Assembly: GCF_019703515.2 (NCBI RefSeq)
Contig: NC_059347.1
Coordinates: 23,055,501-23,119,500, forward strand
From: Myxocyprinus asiaticus
Lineage: Eukaryota > Chordata > Actinopteri > Cypriniformes > Catostomidae
DNA length: 64,000 bases
Direction of reading: 5' to 3'
Below, one piece after another: positions 1-10,735 of this stretch (positions are counted from its first letter, which is position 1; every line of letters begins with the position of its first letter). The notes under the pieces are model-generated. The model was not told where the DNA came from. It did no database searches and saw only the letters and a list, made by a program, of their open reading frames with translations. The position numbers were made by a program, and so were the translations under genes.

Positions 1-9
1 TATTTACAT

Positions 10-1479
10 TAGGGCTGGTAAATTTAACTCTAATTTCTGTGATGAATACTTTTTTAATGTGTAAAAAATAAATACAAATAATAATTATTGCAGTATCCAT
101 TATAGGAGAAAGGAGAAAAGTGAGAAAGGTGTCCCGAGTTGTTCCTGGAACAAACACAGGCACCTTTGTACATTGGGCGAAGCTTCACTAATGTTTTTCC
201 CCAATTGGCATATATACATTTTCAGGAGGCACACGCTCAACTCAGCTGCACATCCTAGCACAGAATTGGATTGTGTGGAGCAGTGCACACTTATACTACA
301 TTACGCACAATGCATATCCCAGGCAAAATAATCACAGGTGCGGATTTACTGCGCCCACAAACGGTGAACCAGGCGTGCGTGAGATACGGGCAAGCTGCTG
401 CAAAAGCACTCATTCACTTTCATGTGAACCACTGACTAAAGTGAAACTGCCCAAGAGAGAGCCAGTGTGTGTGAGATAGAGACTGAGAAGGACATTGCTG
501 TTGAGCAAGCTGCAGTCTGGTATACTTGTAGAGACTGAATGGCAGCCAGGGAATATAAGAGTTTTGAGATTTTAACCTTCTGCAAATTAAACTTCAGCAA
601 TAATATATTTTATATCTGTATTTATAGTGTCAAATAATGCATTGGCAATGTACACTTAAGTTTATCTTGCCAATAAAGTTTTATATGAATTTAATCTGCC
701 CATTCCTATTATTATTATAATCCTTTTCCCTCCCCTTTTTCTCACCAATTTGGTCCTCGTGGTGGCGTAGTGACTCACCTCAATCCGGGTGGCGGAGGAC
801 GAATCTCAGTTGCCTCTGCACCTGACACCGTCAATCCACGCATCTTATCACGTGGCTTGTTGAGCACGTTACCGCGGAGACATAGCACGTGTGGAGGCTT
901 CACACTATTCTCCATGGCATCCACGCACAACTCACCACGTGCTCCACCGAAAGCGAACCACATTATAGCGACCACGAGGAGGTTACCCATGTGACTCTAC
1001 CCTCCCTAGCAACCAGGCCAATTTGGTTGCTTAGGAGACCTGGCTGGAGTCACCCAGCACACCCTGGATTCAAACTCGTGACTCCAGGGGTGGTAGTCAG
1101 CGTCTTTACTTGCTGAGCTACCCAGGCCCCCTACGCATGCCTATTATTAAAAAAAGTCCACTGGAAAATTACAACAGGTCCACTGATTTTATGGCAAGTA
1201 TACTGTACATATACTTGTATCAAATATTAAAACCTGTAAAAATGTGCCTAATTAACTCTGTCTGCAAAAAAAAAAAAAAAAAGAACATTTTAAAATAATT
1301 AAAATAAATGATGACTAACCAATTTCTTGTAAGTTCTTTGAGACAAAGTATAAAGTAACTATATTTATGATGATTTTTTAATGTTTGTTGTAATGTATCA
1401 TGTACCATAATTTAATTGCGATTAATCACAGAAAACTGCAATTAATAAGTTACAAATGTTTAATCAATTCACAGACCTA
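10..1479. mobile_element. Non-autonomous hAT-type DNA transposon (carries a nested SINE)
   Basis: The element is bounded by an exact 8-bp direct repeat, ATTTACAT, at 2-9 and 1480-1487. Its left end reads TAGGGCTGGTAAATTT and its right end reads ...CACAGACCTA, giving short imperfect terminal inverted repeats starting TAGG. An 8-bp duplication with TAGG(G)-type ends is what hAT elements leave. I see no transposase reading frame inside, so it is non-autonomous. A SINE at 715-1131 has inserted into it later. Interior sequence near 1410-1450 carries the 'attgcgattaatcac' type of motif common in fish hAT-derived repeats. Confidence 0.75.
715..1131 (-). mobile_element. tRNA-derived SINE, near full length (copy 1)
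   Basis: On the minus strand the element starts at about 1131 with a tRNA-like head containing an A-box-like TAGCTCAGCAAG and a B-box-like GAGTTTGAATCC, the two parts of an internal RNA polymerase III promoter. It then runs through a body shared with 9597-9917 and 23843-24272 and ends near 715 in a poor, pyrimidine-rich (+ strand) tail. A short direct repeat CCTATTATTA at 705-714 and 1140-1149 looks like the target-site duplication. The ORFs seen here in both strands are chance frames within the repeat. Confidence 0.85.
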
Positions 1480-1487
1480 ATTTACAT

Positions 1488-2960
1488 GCAAAGTACAATT
1501 CTATCCTGTAGATATGTTTTCAGAGAATGTATCTTAAATATAATTAGATTCTGTCTTGGTCCATTGCCAGATTTTTTCCTTTGTTTCAAGCGTACACCTC
1601 ACTTTCTAACAGTAATTTTTTTGCAATGCAGATGAATACGCATTGTAATACAGTGAGTTTGTGCAGTTCACCCAACTTCTACAAAAACTGTGTGGCCTTT
1701 CAGTTTTTTTTTAAATGTATGTGTTAGATGCACTCAAACACACAGTTAATGTATTACTGCAGTCACCAGACCCCCAGACTCACATCTCTAATGCAGGCCA
1801 GATGCAGATGCCACAGTTAGTCATGCTGTTTATGCTGACATACGCTGCGGGTCTTCAGCCGGGGTGTGAAAGGCTGAAATGGAGCCTGTAGGAGGACTGT
1901 GAAACCGGGCAGAATGTCAGCCACATCTCACGTCACCCTCCACAAAGCTCCCAGCACAGCACTCCAACGTGATATCATTGCGTGTTCTGCTTACACAAAT
2001 CACCAGTTGCCAGCCCCACAATGAAGTCTAGAGGATTTAAATTAGTTCATTTTTATTGCCTGTTTCATTTTTATTTATTTACTTTGCCTCGCTGTGTTCA
2101 TGACTCTCTGAGGGCCCCACCAAAGCCAAGAGGCCATACACCAAAATCAAACTCTTCTCCTCACACAGACACTCCAACAAACTGACAGTTTGGATTATTA
2201 AATAAAACAGCAATAAAAGAGACACAGAATACAGATAAATCAAAGAGCATTAGGGAAAGGAAGGAATCTTTTTTCGTTACATGTGTGTGAGAGCAAGAAA
2301 GTGAAAACTGACTCCTCATAGCTCAAAGATTTATCTGGGCCATAACAGAAGGATATCTAGTGGATTGCCAGCCCTTTTACATGACAAAGTTGTTGCTTAA
2401 ATAAAAACAAGGTTCCCCTCTCATGTAACAGGACACCCTGTCTCACTTTTTTGTATGTTTATGAGTTGCTCAAATCTCTACACCTTTGCTCAGATATACA
2501 GTAAAGCTGACAATTAGTGGGGCTTGCAAAGGAAAGCATCACTGTTACTATTGCTTATAATTAGGGTTATTGATTTAACCCTAGTATTGTAATTTATAAT
2601 TATAATAACTCACATAACTCACCTGCATCATTTGTGATACGGACATGAATGATAACACAAATTGTGCTGCTTATCAAGCAGAGGTATGTGTGCTGATACT
2701 TTTCTTAGCAGACTTAAAATTTTTACCTGACAGGTGATAAAACAAACTTAAAATCCCATAGACTTGCATTGAAGGAGAGATTTGATTCTAAAGATGAGAA
2801 TAGAGACTAGGGGGTGGGCTCTTTTGATTTGGGCCAGCAAGTAACCACCTAGCAACCATCCAAAACACCCAAGCAACTTCTTTCTGGTAGATTTCTGGTG
2901 TTATTCTGATACATTAATATGAATGAAAAAATGTCCTTGGATTCCAAACATTCTTCACCT
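1488..2960. other. Non-coding stretch, no gene recognised
   Basis: I see no coding exon with splice sites and no recognisable transposon ends. Positions about 2815-2880 carry short repeats of the 'ccacctagcaacc' type, which also occur near 53960 and, in inverted orientation, near 61470. The 67-codon frame near 1982 has no supporting motif. Confidence 0.5.
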
Positions 2961-4232
2961 CTCCAATACTTTCTTAGACTTGTCCAACTCCAGTCAACTT
3001 GTGTTTTTGTAAGTATCATTGAAATGTTTGCTGGTGAATCAGTGCATAATTCTCCGGACTAAATTACACCAACTCTCTGTTCCCACGTCTGTCTGTCAGT
3101 GGATTACCAGCTTTCTGACAGACAGGCAGCAGCTTGTGATACAGGGGAAATTCACTTCCAGCACCTGTACAATCAGCACTGGTACCCCCAGGGATGTGTG
3201 CTCTCCCCACTACTCTTCTCCCTCTACACCAATGACTGCATCGCCAAGGACCCCTCTGTCAAGCTCCTGAAGTTTGCAGACGACACCACTGTCATCGGCC
3301 TCATCCGAAATGACGATTAGTCTGCATACAGAAGGGAGGTTAAACAGCTGGCTGTCTGGTGCAGTCAAAACAACCTTGAGCTGAACATGCTCAAAACAGT
3401 GGAGATAATTGTGGACTTTAGGAGGAACCCCCCCAACACTGTTCCCCCTCACCATTCTAAACAGCACTGTGGCAGCAGTGGAGTCATTCAGGTTCCTGGG
3501 CACTACCATCTCACAGGACCTGAAGTGGGAGACCCAAATTGACTCCACTGCGAAAAAGGCCCAGCAGAGGTTGTACTTCCTTCACCAGCTGAGGAAGTTC
3601 AACCTGCCACAGGCGCTGCTGATACAGTTCTACTCAGCAGTCATTGAGTCTGTCCTCTGCACTTCAATAACTGTCTGATTTGGCTCAGCTATGAAATCAG
3701 ACATCAGAAGACTACAAAGGACAGTTCGGACTGCTGAGAGGATTATTAGTTGCCCCCTGCCCCCCCTTCAAGAACTATAGACTTCCAGAGTGAGGAAAAA
3801 GGCTGGAAAAATCACTCTGGACCCCACTCACCCTGCCCACTACCTTTTTGAACTGTTGCGTTCTGGCCGACGCTTCAGAACTCTGAGCACCAGAACCGTC
3901 AGGCACAGGAAGTTTTTTCCCCCAGGCTATCCATCTCATGAACAGTTAAACTGCCCCACTGAGCAATAATTAATGTGCAATACACAGCTTAGTCATTTTA
4001 TATTATCCAACACATCCTACCACTTCTGCCATTACATTCCCTTGCACTGTACATAACCAATTTGTATTTAGATTTGCACTACGTATGTGTATGTGTGTAT
4101 ATATGTATGTATGTATGTCTGTATATGTATGTATATATATTCATATATGTGTATATGTGTTTATATGTGTATATGTATATGTATGTGTGTATGTGTGTGT
4201 ATATGTATGTATGTATGTATGTATGTGTATAT

Positions 4233-4295
<63 letters not shown>

Positions 4296-4494
4296 ATTGT
4301 GTATTCTATATATACTTTTTTCTTTTCAATATTTATCTATTTTTTTATTCATTTTTAATCATTTTTTAAAAGTCTTGTTGCTGTTTTTTGTATAGTTGTG
4401 TACTGGAAGCTCCTGTCACCAAGACAAATTCCTTGTATGTGTAAGCATACTTGGCAATAAAGCTCATTCTGATTCTGATTCTAATTGACATTTT
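2960..4494 (+). mobile_element. L2-like non-LTR retrotransposon, 5'-truncated and decayed
   Basis: The reverse transcriptase part is readable on the + strand from about 3060. It shows the PQGCVLSPLLFSLYTND block near 3185-3240 and the catalytic FADD motif at 3273-3284. The downstream thumb and C-terminal region (FRFLGTTISQDLKWE, then KKAQQRLYFLHQLRKFNLPQ) continues in another frame to about 3680. A stop codon (TAG) at 3318-3320 and frameshifts show it is dead. The 3' end is typical for L2-clade elements of fish: an AATAAA-like signal near 4458 followed by short tandem ATTCTG-type units ending near 4490. A TATG/TA microsatellite has expanded in the 3' UTR at 4082-4291. The 5' limit is approximate. 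The L2 clade is assigned from memory of such fish LINEs. Confidence 0.8.
4082..4291. repeat. TATG/TG/TA compound microsatellite
   Basis: The tract begins as irregular TATG and TG units and resolves into pure (TA)n from about 4225 to 4291. It lies within the 3' part of the LINE. The tyrosine/valine/isoleucine-rich ORFs that cover it are artefacts of the repeat. Confidence 0.95.
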
Positions 4495-4629
4495 AGTGGA
4501 TGCAATGTTTTTACAACATGTTTGCCTATTAACAGAACATCATATGCAAGACTAAATATGTGCTATAAGTTTTTGTTTGTACATTGATTCATTGATTTCT
4601 TTCTTTCTGTGGTTTAAGGGATTTTCCAG

Positions 4630-4758
4630 CATCTGAAGGATCCTCTCTATGTCTGTTCGAGCTACTGGTATCTGGGCCCTACTATGATCCAGCTCTACTT
4701 CTGCAGACCATCCTTCACAAGGACTGTCTCCTGCTACAGATGCTCATCTCATACTCAT
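4630..4758 (+). CDS. kiaa0825: KIAA0825-like gene, coding exon 1 of 7 seen in window
   Basis: An internal exon lies between an acceptor ...GGGATTTTCCAG (4629) and a donor at 4759 (GTAATG). It enters with two bases of a split codon and leaves with one base. It encodes about 42 residues, including LCLFELLVSGPYYDPALLL and then LHKDCLLLQMLISYS. This leucine-rich helical sequence has no catalytic motif. The outgoing phase fits the acceptor at 17765 exactly, about 13 kb downstream, completing a Tyr codon (T|AT). Upstream exons must exist, but I could not find one in 1-4629. The KIAA0825 assignment rests mostly on the later exons. Function is unknown for the family; variants in the human gene have been linked to postaxial polydactyly. 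Confidence 0.72.
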
Positions 4759-5950
4759 GTAATGGCTTATTTACACTTAGTCACTTCATGCATCTTTATC
4801 AGTTGGTTTGCTATGTGATTCAGTATGCACATTCCATTTACACATGGCCACATAAATATGTCTCCACGAAATGGATACAATCAGATATACTATTCCCGTG
4901 TTATATGCAAATATAATGTAGTACACTTCTATAATAATGCAAATAACTGGCAGCAAAATTTTGCTTTTGAAAGTTTTAGAATGCTCAAAAATAAATATGT
5001 TAAATTAACTTAATTCAGTTAAGGGCAACTTTTCCATGCAATTAAATTAAATTTTTTAACACAAATAAATAAATAAATCCATAAATAAATAATAATAAAA
5101 AAAAAATAAAAAAATTAGAAATAAAATAAAATAGTCGATCTAGTCTTGTTGTATGAAAATTTAAACATAAATTAATTGTATCATATCTATTGGATAATTT
5201 TTTTTCAAAATCATCAATTTAATCATGTTGAGGCAACATAATTTGCTCCGTTCTGAATTGTTTTTTTTTTTTTTTGCGTCAAACATTTATCATTGCAAGT
5301 GTAGCAAGTTGCCATCTCATAGTCTCAGAAGTACAATAATTTCAACCAGGTATGCAGGGTCCTTAACATCCAACACACAGACCACAATGACTGTGACACT
5401 CATAAAACGGATTTACTGAGATTCACTCTAACAAGGCACATGTCATTAAGCTTACACCACATGTCAAAACTTAAAGGGACAACAAAACCAACACCACCTG
5501 TGCAAGTACCTTAATAAACAGTAAACATAGTTAAAATTTTGACCTATAATGCAGTGCCTGCTAGGAACCAGATATCACATGTAGTTCTGGTTATTGCCAA
5601 CGAAAATGATGTTGTCCCAATGCAAATCGATTAAATGAACTATCATTTTACAAATTTAAAATTATTGCACACATTGAATTTAAGTTGTGATTATAATAGT
5701 TTAAAGAATTGTGTTACATTAGCTCATATTATTTACTGGTCACTAAATTCAACAAAAAACAAACATAATTTTTTAATGAACAGTTTCAGTTGAGCACTCT
5801 CTTCACCCCCAAATGGCAATTAATGTTTGAGTTTCACAGTTGCTATATCCATGTCTCACATCCATGATTGCTTACTCACATATAGATTGCAGGGCTTCCA
5901 AACTTCTATATGCTGAAGTTGTTCCATTTAGGAGGACATTTGTGGCCTGA
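4759..5950. other. AT-rich intron DNA, no gene recognised
   Basis: This is the first part of the intron that follows the exon at 4630-4758. It is AT-rich with A and T runs (about 5050-5130 and 5263-5276). I find no ORF with protein-like content and no clear transposon termini. Confidence 0.5.
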
Positions 5951-5952
5951 GT

Positions 5953-6750
5953 AGGGTGACCAGATTCCTGCTTTTGGAAAATGGGACAGCCCCCTCCCAG
6001 CAAAAATTAAACTGATGTATCCTTACCAAGGTGCAGATCAATGCGAAGTAGAGGGTGCATCTGCATCTGTAACTGTTGCCACCTTGTACTTTTCGCTGGC
6101 AGCAATTTTTCTCAGTGTGCGCTTATATTTCAAAAGTTTATCGTAAAATGCAGAGCAGTCCAGTCCAAAATTAAGATGTATGAAAAAGCATTGCCTTCAT
6201 GACTGTTACACTGAGTTTATTTATCCGGTGTCCATGCTGCGTTCATTAATGAGAACACACACTCCACAGATGCAGATGTCCGAGGCAGGCATAAAACAAA
6301 CTCCTCGACCTTTGCTAAGACTCCGATGTTGATCTTGCTCTCCAGCTCACGAAAAACGTCTGTCCATCTCTCAGACACGGCCGTCACGTTCGTGTTCCAC
6401 TCAGTGATGCGATGAATGATAATGTTTTTTTGTGCAAGCCCACTCATCAAAGAGCGTGGTTTCGTCAATCAAACTGATTCTGGAGTAGAAGTGGTCGAGG
6501 CTGCTCTGAATGTCTTTCCACTCTGGGTTTCTTATTTTAGTTGTGTGCACTTCTGAACTGATCACAAGGTGATAACTTTGCTCGAGTTGCCCAGCACCTG
6601 CCTTGAGGAATCTTAATGAGTCCTTTTCATTCTTGGAAAATAAGCCATAAAAATTGCTTATTGCTAGTCTACAATTTGAAATTGCACTCTTGCACTGTTG
6701 AATTTCATAACAAGTAAATGTGGTCTTGAAAAACTCGGCTCAATCAACCA
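5953..6750 (-). pseudogene. hAT-superfamily transposase C-terminal fragment
   Basis: On the minus strand, 6217-6468 encodes LPRTSASVECVFSLMNAAWT, the signature of the hAT C-terminal dimerisation domain. More transposase-like sequence lies upstream in broken frames to about 6750. Below it, at 5953, the sequence TAGGGTGACCAGATTCC looks like a hAT terminus, so the fragment probably keeps its 3' end and has lost the 5' part with the catalytic core. I did not find the opposite terminus or a target duplication. Confidence 0.7.
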
Positions 6751-6810
6751 TGATTTTGTTTACTAAGGCAAGCATTACTATTATTATTGATCTGTAACAG
6801 TTTGTGATTT

Positions 6811-6828
6811 GGGGGGGGGGAGGGGGGT
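6811..6828 (+). repeat. G-rich run
   Basis: Ten or more consecutive G, then A, then six G, beside the lower edge of the gypsy remnant. Such a run can form a G-quadruplex, but nothing here shows that it has a function. Confidence 0.6.
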
Positions 6829-6839
6829 TCAAGGAGGAA

Positions 6840-9543
6840 GCAGGAGTCGGCGAGTTCCAACACAAAAAAAGTATTTTATTTTTAACACAAACTTCAGTTT
6901 ATTTTTAAGCACACAATTCTCTGTGGCTGCGTGGTAGCTCTCTCTCCCTCTCTGTTGTCTGGTCACCTTTTAATCCTTCTCCAACTCTCACTGCAGTGAC
7001 AAACAGCTGTTACAGACAATCATTGACAGGTGATGATCCTTACCGTTCTCATCTCCCGATCTCGCTCTCCATTCACAAGCCGGTGCTCAACCACGCCCCA
7101 ATTCCACATACCCCCATCGCCCGACTCAGGCCGGGGAACCATCTGGCCTGCACAGTACTCCCCCCCCCACCCATTTCTGGAGAGGAAGTCCGCAACAGCC
7201 ATCTGTGCCCCCGGTCTGTGGACCACCTCAAACTTAAACAGCTGAAGAGCCAGATACCAGTGGGTGATCCACGCATTGGTATCCTTCATGCGATGGAGCC
7301 GCTGGAGCAGAGTGTGATCTGAACAGAGGGTGAAAGCCCATCCGAGGAGGTAGTAGCGAAGGGTGAGGACCGCCCACTTGATGGCCAGACAATCCTTCTC
7401 AATGGTGCTGTACCTCGCCTCTCTTGCTGAGAGCTTCCGACTGATGTACAGCACTGGGTACTCCTCCCCCTCAACCAGCTGGGACAACACGGCTCCCAAC
7501 ACTCTGTCTGACATGTTGTTCTGTAACACAAAAGGGAGAGAGAAATCAGGAGAATGTAACTATGGCCCCCCACAAAGTGCAGCTTTCACTTGCGTAAAAG
7601 CCTGTTGGCATGGCTTCGTCCACTGGACCAGGTCTGGGGCTCCCTTTCTAGTGAGATCAGTCAGCGAGCTGGTGACGTCCTAATAATTAGGCACAAACCT
7701 TCTATAGTAGCCAGCCAGCCCCATGAACTGTCTCAACTCCTTTTAGGTCTTAGGTCTCAGGCAGGCTGCAATCACTGCGGTCTTAACAATTTGGGGACGC
7801 ACCTGCCCGTGGCCAAGTAGAACCCCAGATACCGTACTTCCACCCGTCTAATTGTGCACTTCTTAGGATTTGCCATGAGTCCCACCCATCGCAGCGACTT
7901 CAGACCCACAGATGCTGCATATGCCGTTGGCAATCATTACTGTATATAATGATGTCATCTAGATAGGCAGCAGCATAAGCAGAGTGCAGTCTGAGGACTC
8001 TGTCCATAAGGCGCTGAAATGTAGCCGGGGCCCCGAACAAACTGAACGGAAGGGTCACTAATTGGTGTAATCCAAACGGTGTGGAAAAAGCCGTTTTCTC
8101 ATGGGACATTGGCATTAAGGGGATTTGCCAATAACCCTTTGTCAAATCCAGTGTTTTTATTTTTATTTTTTATTAAAAAATTGTATTGATTCCATCCACA
8201 AAACAGATAAGCACAACATAAAATACGGAATCAGTTATATAAATTAAACCCCTACCCCCGAACACCCCACTTCCTATTAAACAAATCCCATTTTCCCATC
8301 CTTCTATTAATCGCCTCCTCAAAAGCTACCACCCCACCCATCTCCCCGCACCACTCCCGAAACGAGGGTGCCCCAGCCGTCTTCCACCCCCTAAGAATAA
8401 TTCGTCTGTCAACCATAACTCTGGCCAGGACCCAACCTTTCAACTGGCTATACCCAAAATTAATGACCGCCCCATCACCCAAAATGCAGAGTCTGGGGCA
8501 AAAAGAAAATTGTGTGTCCAAAACGTCACACATAAATTTCTGAATCCTCAACCAAAATTATTGTATCTTAACACATCCCCAAAAAACATGGGTTGTGTCC
8601 CCATCTTCTGACTGACATCAACAGCAGGTGGGTGTGTCCAAGTCTATACAATCTAGAGGATGTCAGTATAATCAATGCAAAATCTTAAATTGCATCAGAT
8701 GCACCCTTGAATCTCTAGATGTAAACTTGACGTTTTTTAGAATCCTAGCCCACACTCCCTCCTCCAATACCAAGTTTAAATCTCTTTCCATAATCTCTTG
8801 AGAGAAGTTGAAGCTCCGTCCCCCAGACTCTGAATTAGCAGGGAGTAATATACTGATGCCTCATGACCTTTTCCAAAAGCAGTAATCACCACTTCTAGAG
8901 TATCTGCCCCTTAAGGTGTATGCTACTCCCAAAAATAGTACAGAGCAGGTGGCACAGCTGTAATTACCTAAAGAACTGAGATCTGGGAATCCTGAAATGT
9001 TGGACCAAATTTTCAAACGATCTCAACACTCCACTCTCATATTGGTCACCGAGCATATTAACCTCCCTCACAATACACTCTGACCAGCAGAAAGGGGTGC
9101 AAATCCAGTGTTGAGTAAAAGCGAGCCGCACCCAACCGATTGAGCAGTTCATCAATACATGGCATTGGATACTCGTCAAATTTAGACACCACGTTGACTT
9201 TCCTATAATGCAAACAGTACTGGACCGTACCAACGCTCTTCGGAACCAGCACCACCGGGGTGGCCCAGTCACTGTGGGACTCTTCTATTACCCCCATATC
9301 GAGCATGGCCTTTAATCTGCTTGAACCACTTTTGTGTTGTGCTTGGGTAATTGATAGGGACGACTGCGTACCACTACCCCAGGGTTTGTTTTTCGATATG
9401 GTGTTCTATGAGGTTCATACGACCGGGAAGGGGCAAGAATACGTCAGAGAATTCTCTTTGCAACCGGGCCACATCCGTTAATTGCAACGGTGAGAGGTGG
9501 TCTCCGCAAGTGACCGTGGTGCCTCGACTGGCTTTTAAGTTCA
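6840..9543 (-). mobile_element. Ty3/gypsy retrotransposon pol remnant (RT-RNase H), interrupted
   Basis: On the minus strand, in order: the N-terminal RT part at 9306-9100 (LDMGVIEESHSDWATPVVLVP, then a YRKVN block); after an inserted L1 piece, the RT core at 8145-7900 (KGYWQIPL, FGLHQLVTLPF, and the catalytic YLDD at 7954-7965); then RNase H at 7529-7020 (YISRKLS, ARYSTIEKDCLAIKWAV, and VADFLSRNG). Stops and frame changes between about 7530 and 7900 show it is inactive. Upstream coding sequence is recognisable to about 9540, where L1 sequence begins. No integrase or gag is visible. The stretch 6840-7020 may be UTR or LTR sequence but I could not pair it with a second LTR. Confidence 0.88.
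8156..9099 (-). mobile_element. 5'-truncated L1 fragment inserted in the gypsy RT
   Basis: The segment is flanked by an exact 13-bp direct repeat, CAAATCCAGTGTT (8143-8155 and 9100-9112), which is gypsy sequence duplicated at the insertion. The segment matches the 3' part of the L1 copy at 45490-49350: for example the minus-strand protein piece CRLCILGDGAVINFG at about 8490-8440 corresponds to SRLYILGDGAVINIG in the other copy, and the 8940-9099 DNA matches 46485-46650. It is on the minus strand with an A/T-rich 3' tail near 8156-8190. This is a standard 5'-truncated target-primed insertion. Confidence 0.9.
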
Positions 9544-9596
9544 CCAATGGATCAGGGAAATTGGATGATAACTTTTATAGTAATTTTGGTCTTTAG

Positions 9597-9917
9597 AGAG
9601 GGAGGGTAGAGTCACATGGGGTAACCTCCTGGTGGTCGCTATAATGTGGTTAATTCTCGGTGGGGCACGTGGTGAGTTGAGTGTGGATGCCACGGTGTGT
9701 GGCGTGAAGCCTCCACACATGCTATGTCTTTGTGGCAACGCGCTCAACAAGCCACGTGATAAGATGCGCAGGTTGACGGTCTCAGTCACGGAGGCAACTG
9801 AGATTCATCCGCCGCCATCCAGATTGAGGCGAATCACTACGCGACCACGAGGACTTAAAAGCAAACTGGGAATTGGGCATTCCAAATTGGGAGAAAAAGG
9901 GGAAAAAATCCACAAAA
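9597..9917 (+). mobile_element. tRNA-derived SINE, 5'-truncated (copy 2)
   Basis: This copy matches the body of the SINEs at 715-1131 and 23843-24272, but in + orientation and without the tRNA-like head. It begins in the body at GGGAGGGTAGAGTCACATGG and ends in ATTGGGAGAAAAAGGGG plus A-rich sequence. L1 sequence lies on both sides (compare 9545-9596 and 9918-9950 with 47440-47530 of the other copy), so it inserted into L1 copy A. Confidence 0.88.
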
Positions 9918-10158
9918 AAAAAATGATCAAGGCTTGCATCATGGTTGGCGGTAGTTCACCTTTCTTGAATGACTTTAATGACTGTGTAAACTTCTAACAT
10001 AAGTGGAGCTAGTTCTGTGACATAAGATCTAAAATAATCTGCAGCAAAAACATCTTACCTGTTGGCAAGGCTTTAATTACCTCAACAAGCTCCTCCAAAG
10101 TAATATCTGAGTCAAGAAAGTCTTTGATCATTCATCAGTTTAGGACGTTCTGATGGCT

Positions 10159-10735
10159 CTACAAAATTGCTAATATCCTTATCATTACTATGTACCGATA
10201 CCGGTTACGTGGAACTATAAAGATCAATATAGAATTATTTAAAGGCCTTATTTTAATATCTGTGGCAGAACTATATATATTGCCTCCAGAAGGCTTCACT
10301 GAAGGAATGGTGGGGGGAAAAAACTCTCTCTGTTTTTTGTATCTGGCAAGAAGCTTCCCTGCCTTGTACCCTGACTCAAAGTATGTTTGTCTTTCCCTGA
10401 ATAACCAAAACTCTACCTTCTGTGACAAAATAGTATTGCACCTAGATTTTATCTGAGTCAACTCTCTAAGACCATTGGATGACATTTGGTGCTTCAGCAC
10501 TTTTAATACTCTTCCAATTCCATGAATTCCTGTGCTTTGATCTTTTTAATGAGTGAGGCATATTGTATGATCCTCCCCCAAAGAACTGCCTTAAGAGCAT
10601 CCCATGTCATGCTCTCAGAAGACACTGAGGACTGATTGGTTTCTACATAAACATATGTCTGTAACATTTGTTGAAACGCTGGGTCCTGTAGAAGGGATGT
10701 ATTAAAGCACCATCCATATGATTTTCTTTTCTCTA
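10159..10735 (-). pseudogene. L1 ORF2 fragment (linker between endonuclease and RT), copy A
   Basis: Two minus-strand frames read as L1 ORF2: 10763-10503 (EKRKSYGWCFNTSLLQDPAFQ) and 10500-10159 (VEFWLFRERQTYFESGYKAG). They match EKRKSYSWCFNVSLLQ and VEFWLFRARQSYFELGDKAG at 48342-47731 of copy B. The frame is broken between and after them. It stops at 10735 where the Tc1/mariner element begins. Confidence 0.85.

Noticed and set aside
4062..4395. Tyr/Val/Cys-rich frames
   Set aside because: Pure translation of the TATG/TA microsatellite.
7020..9306. Host gene or endogenous retrovirus of viral type
   Set aside because: The RT and RNase H signatures are Ty3/gypsy retrotransposon-like, no envelope gene is seen, and stops interrupt it.
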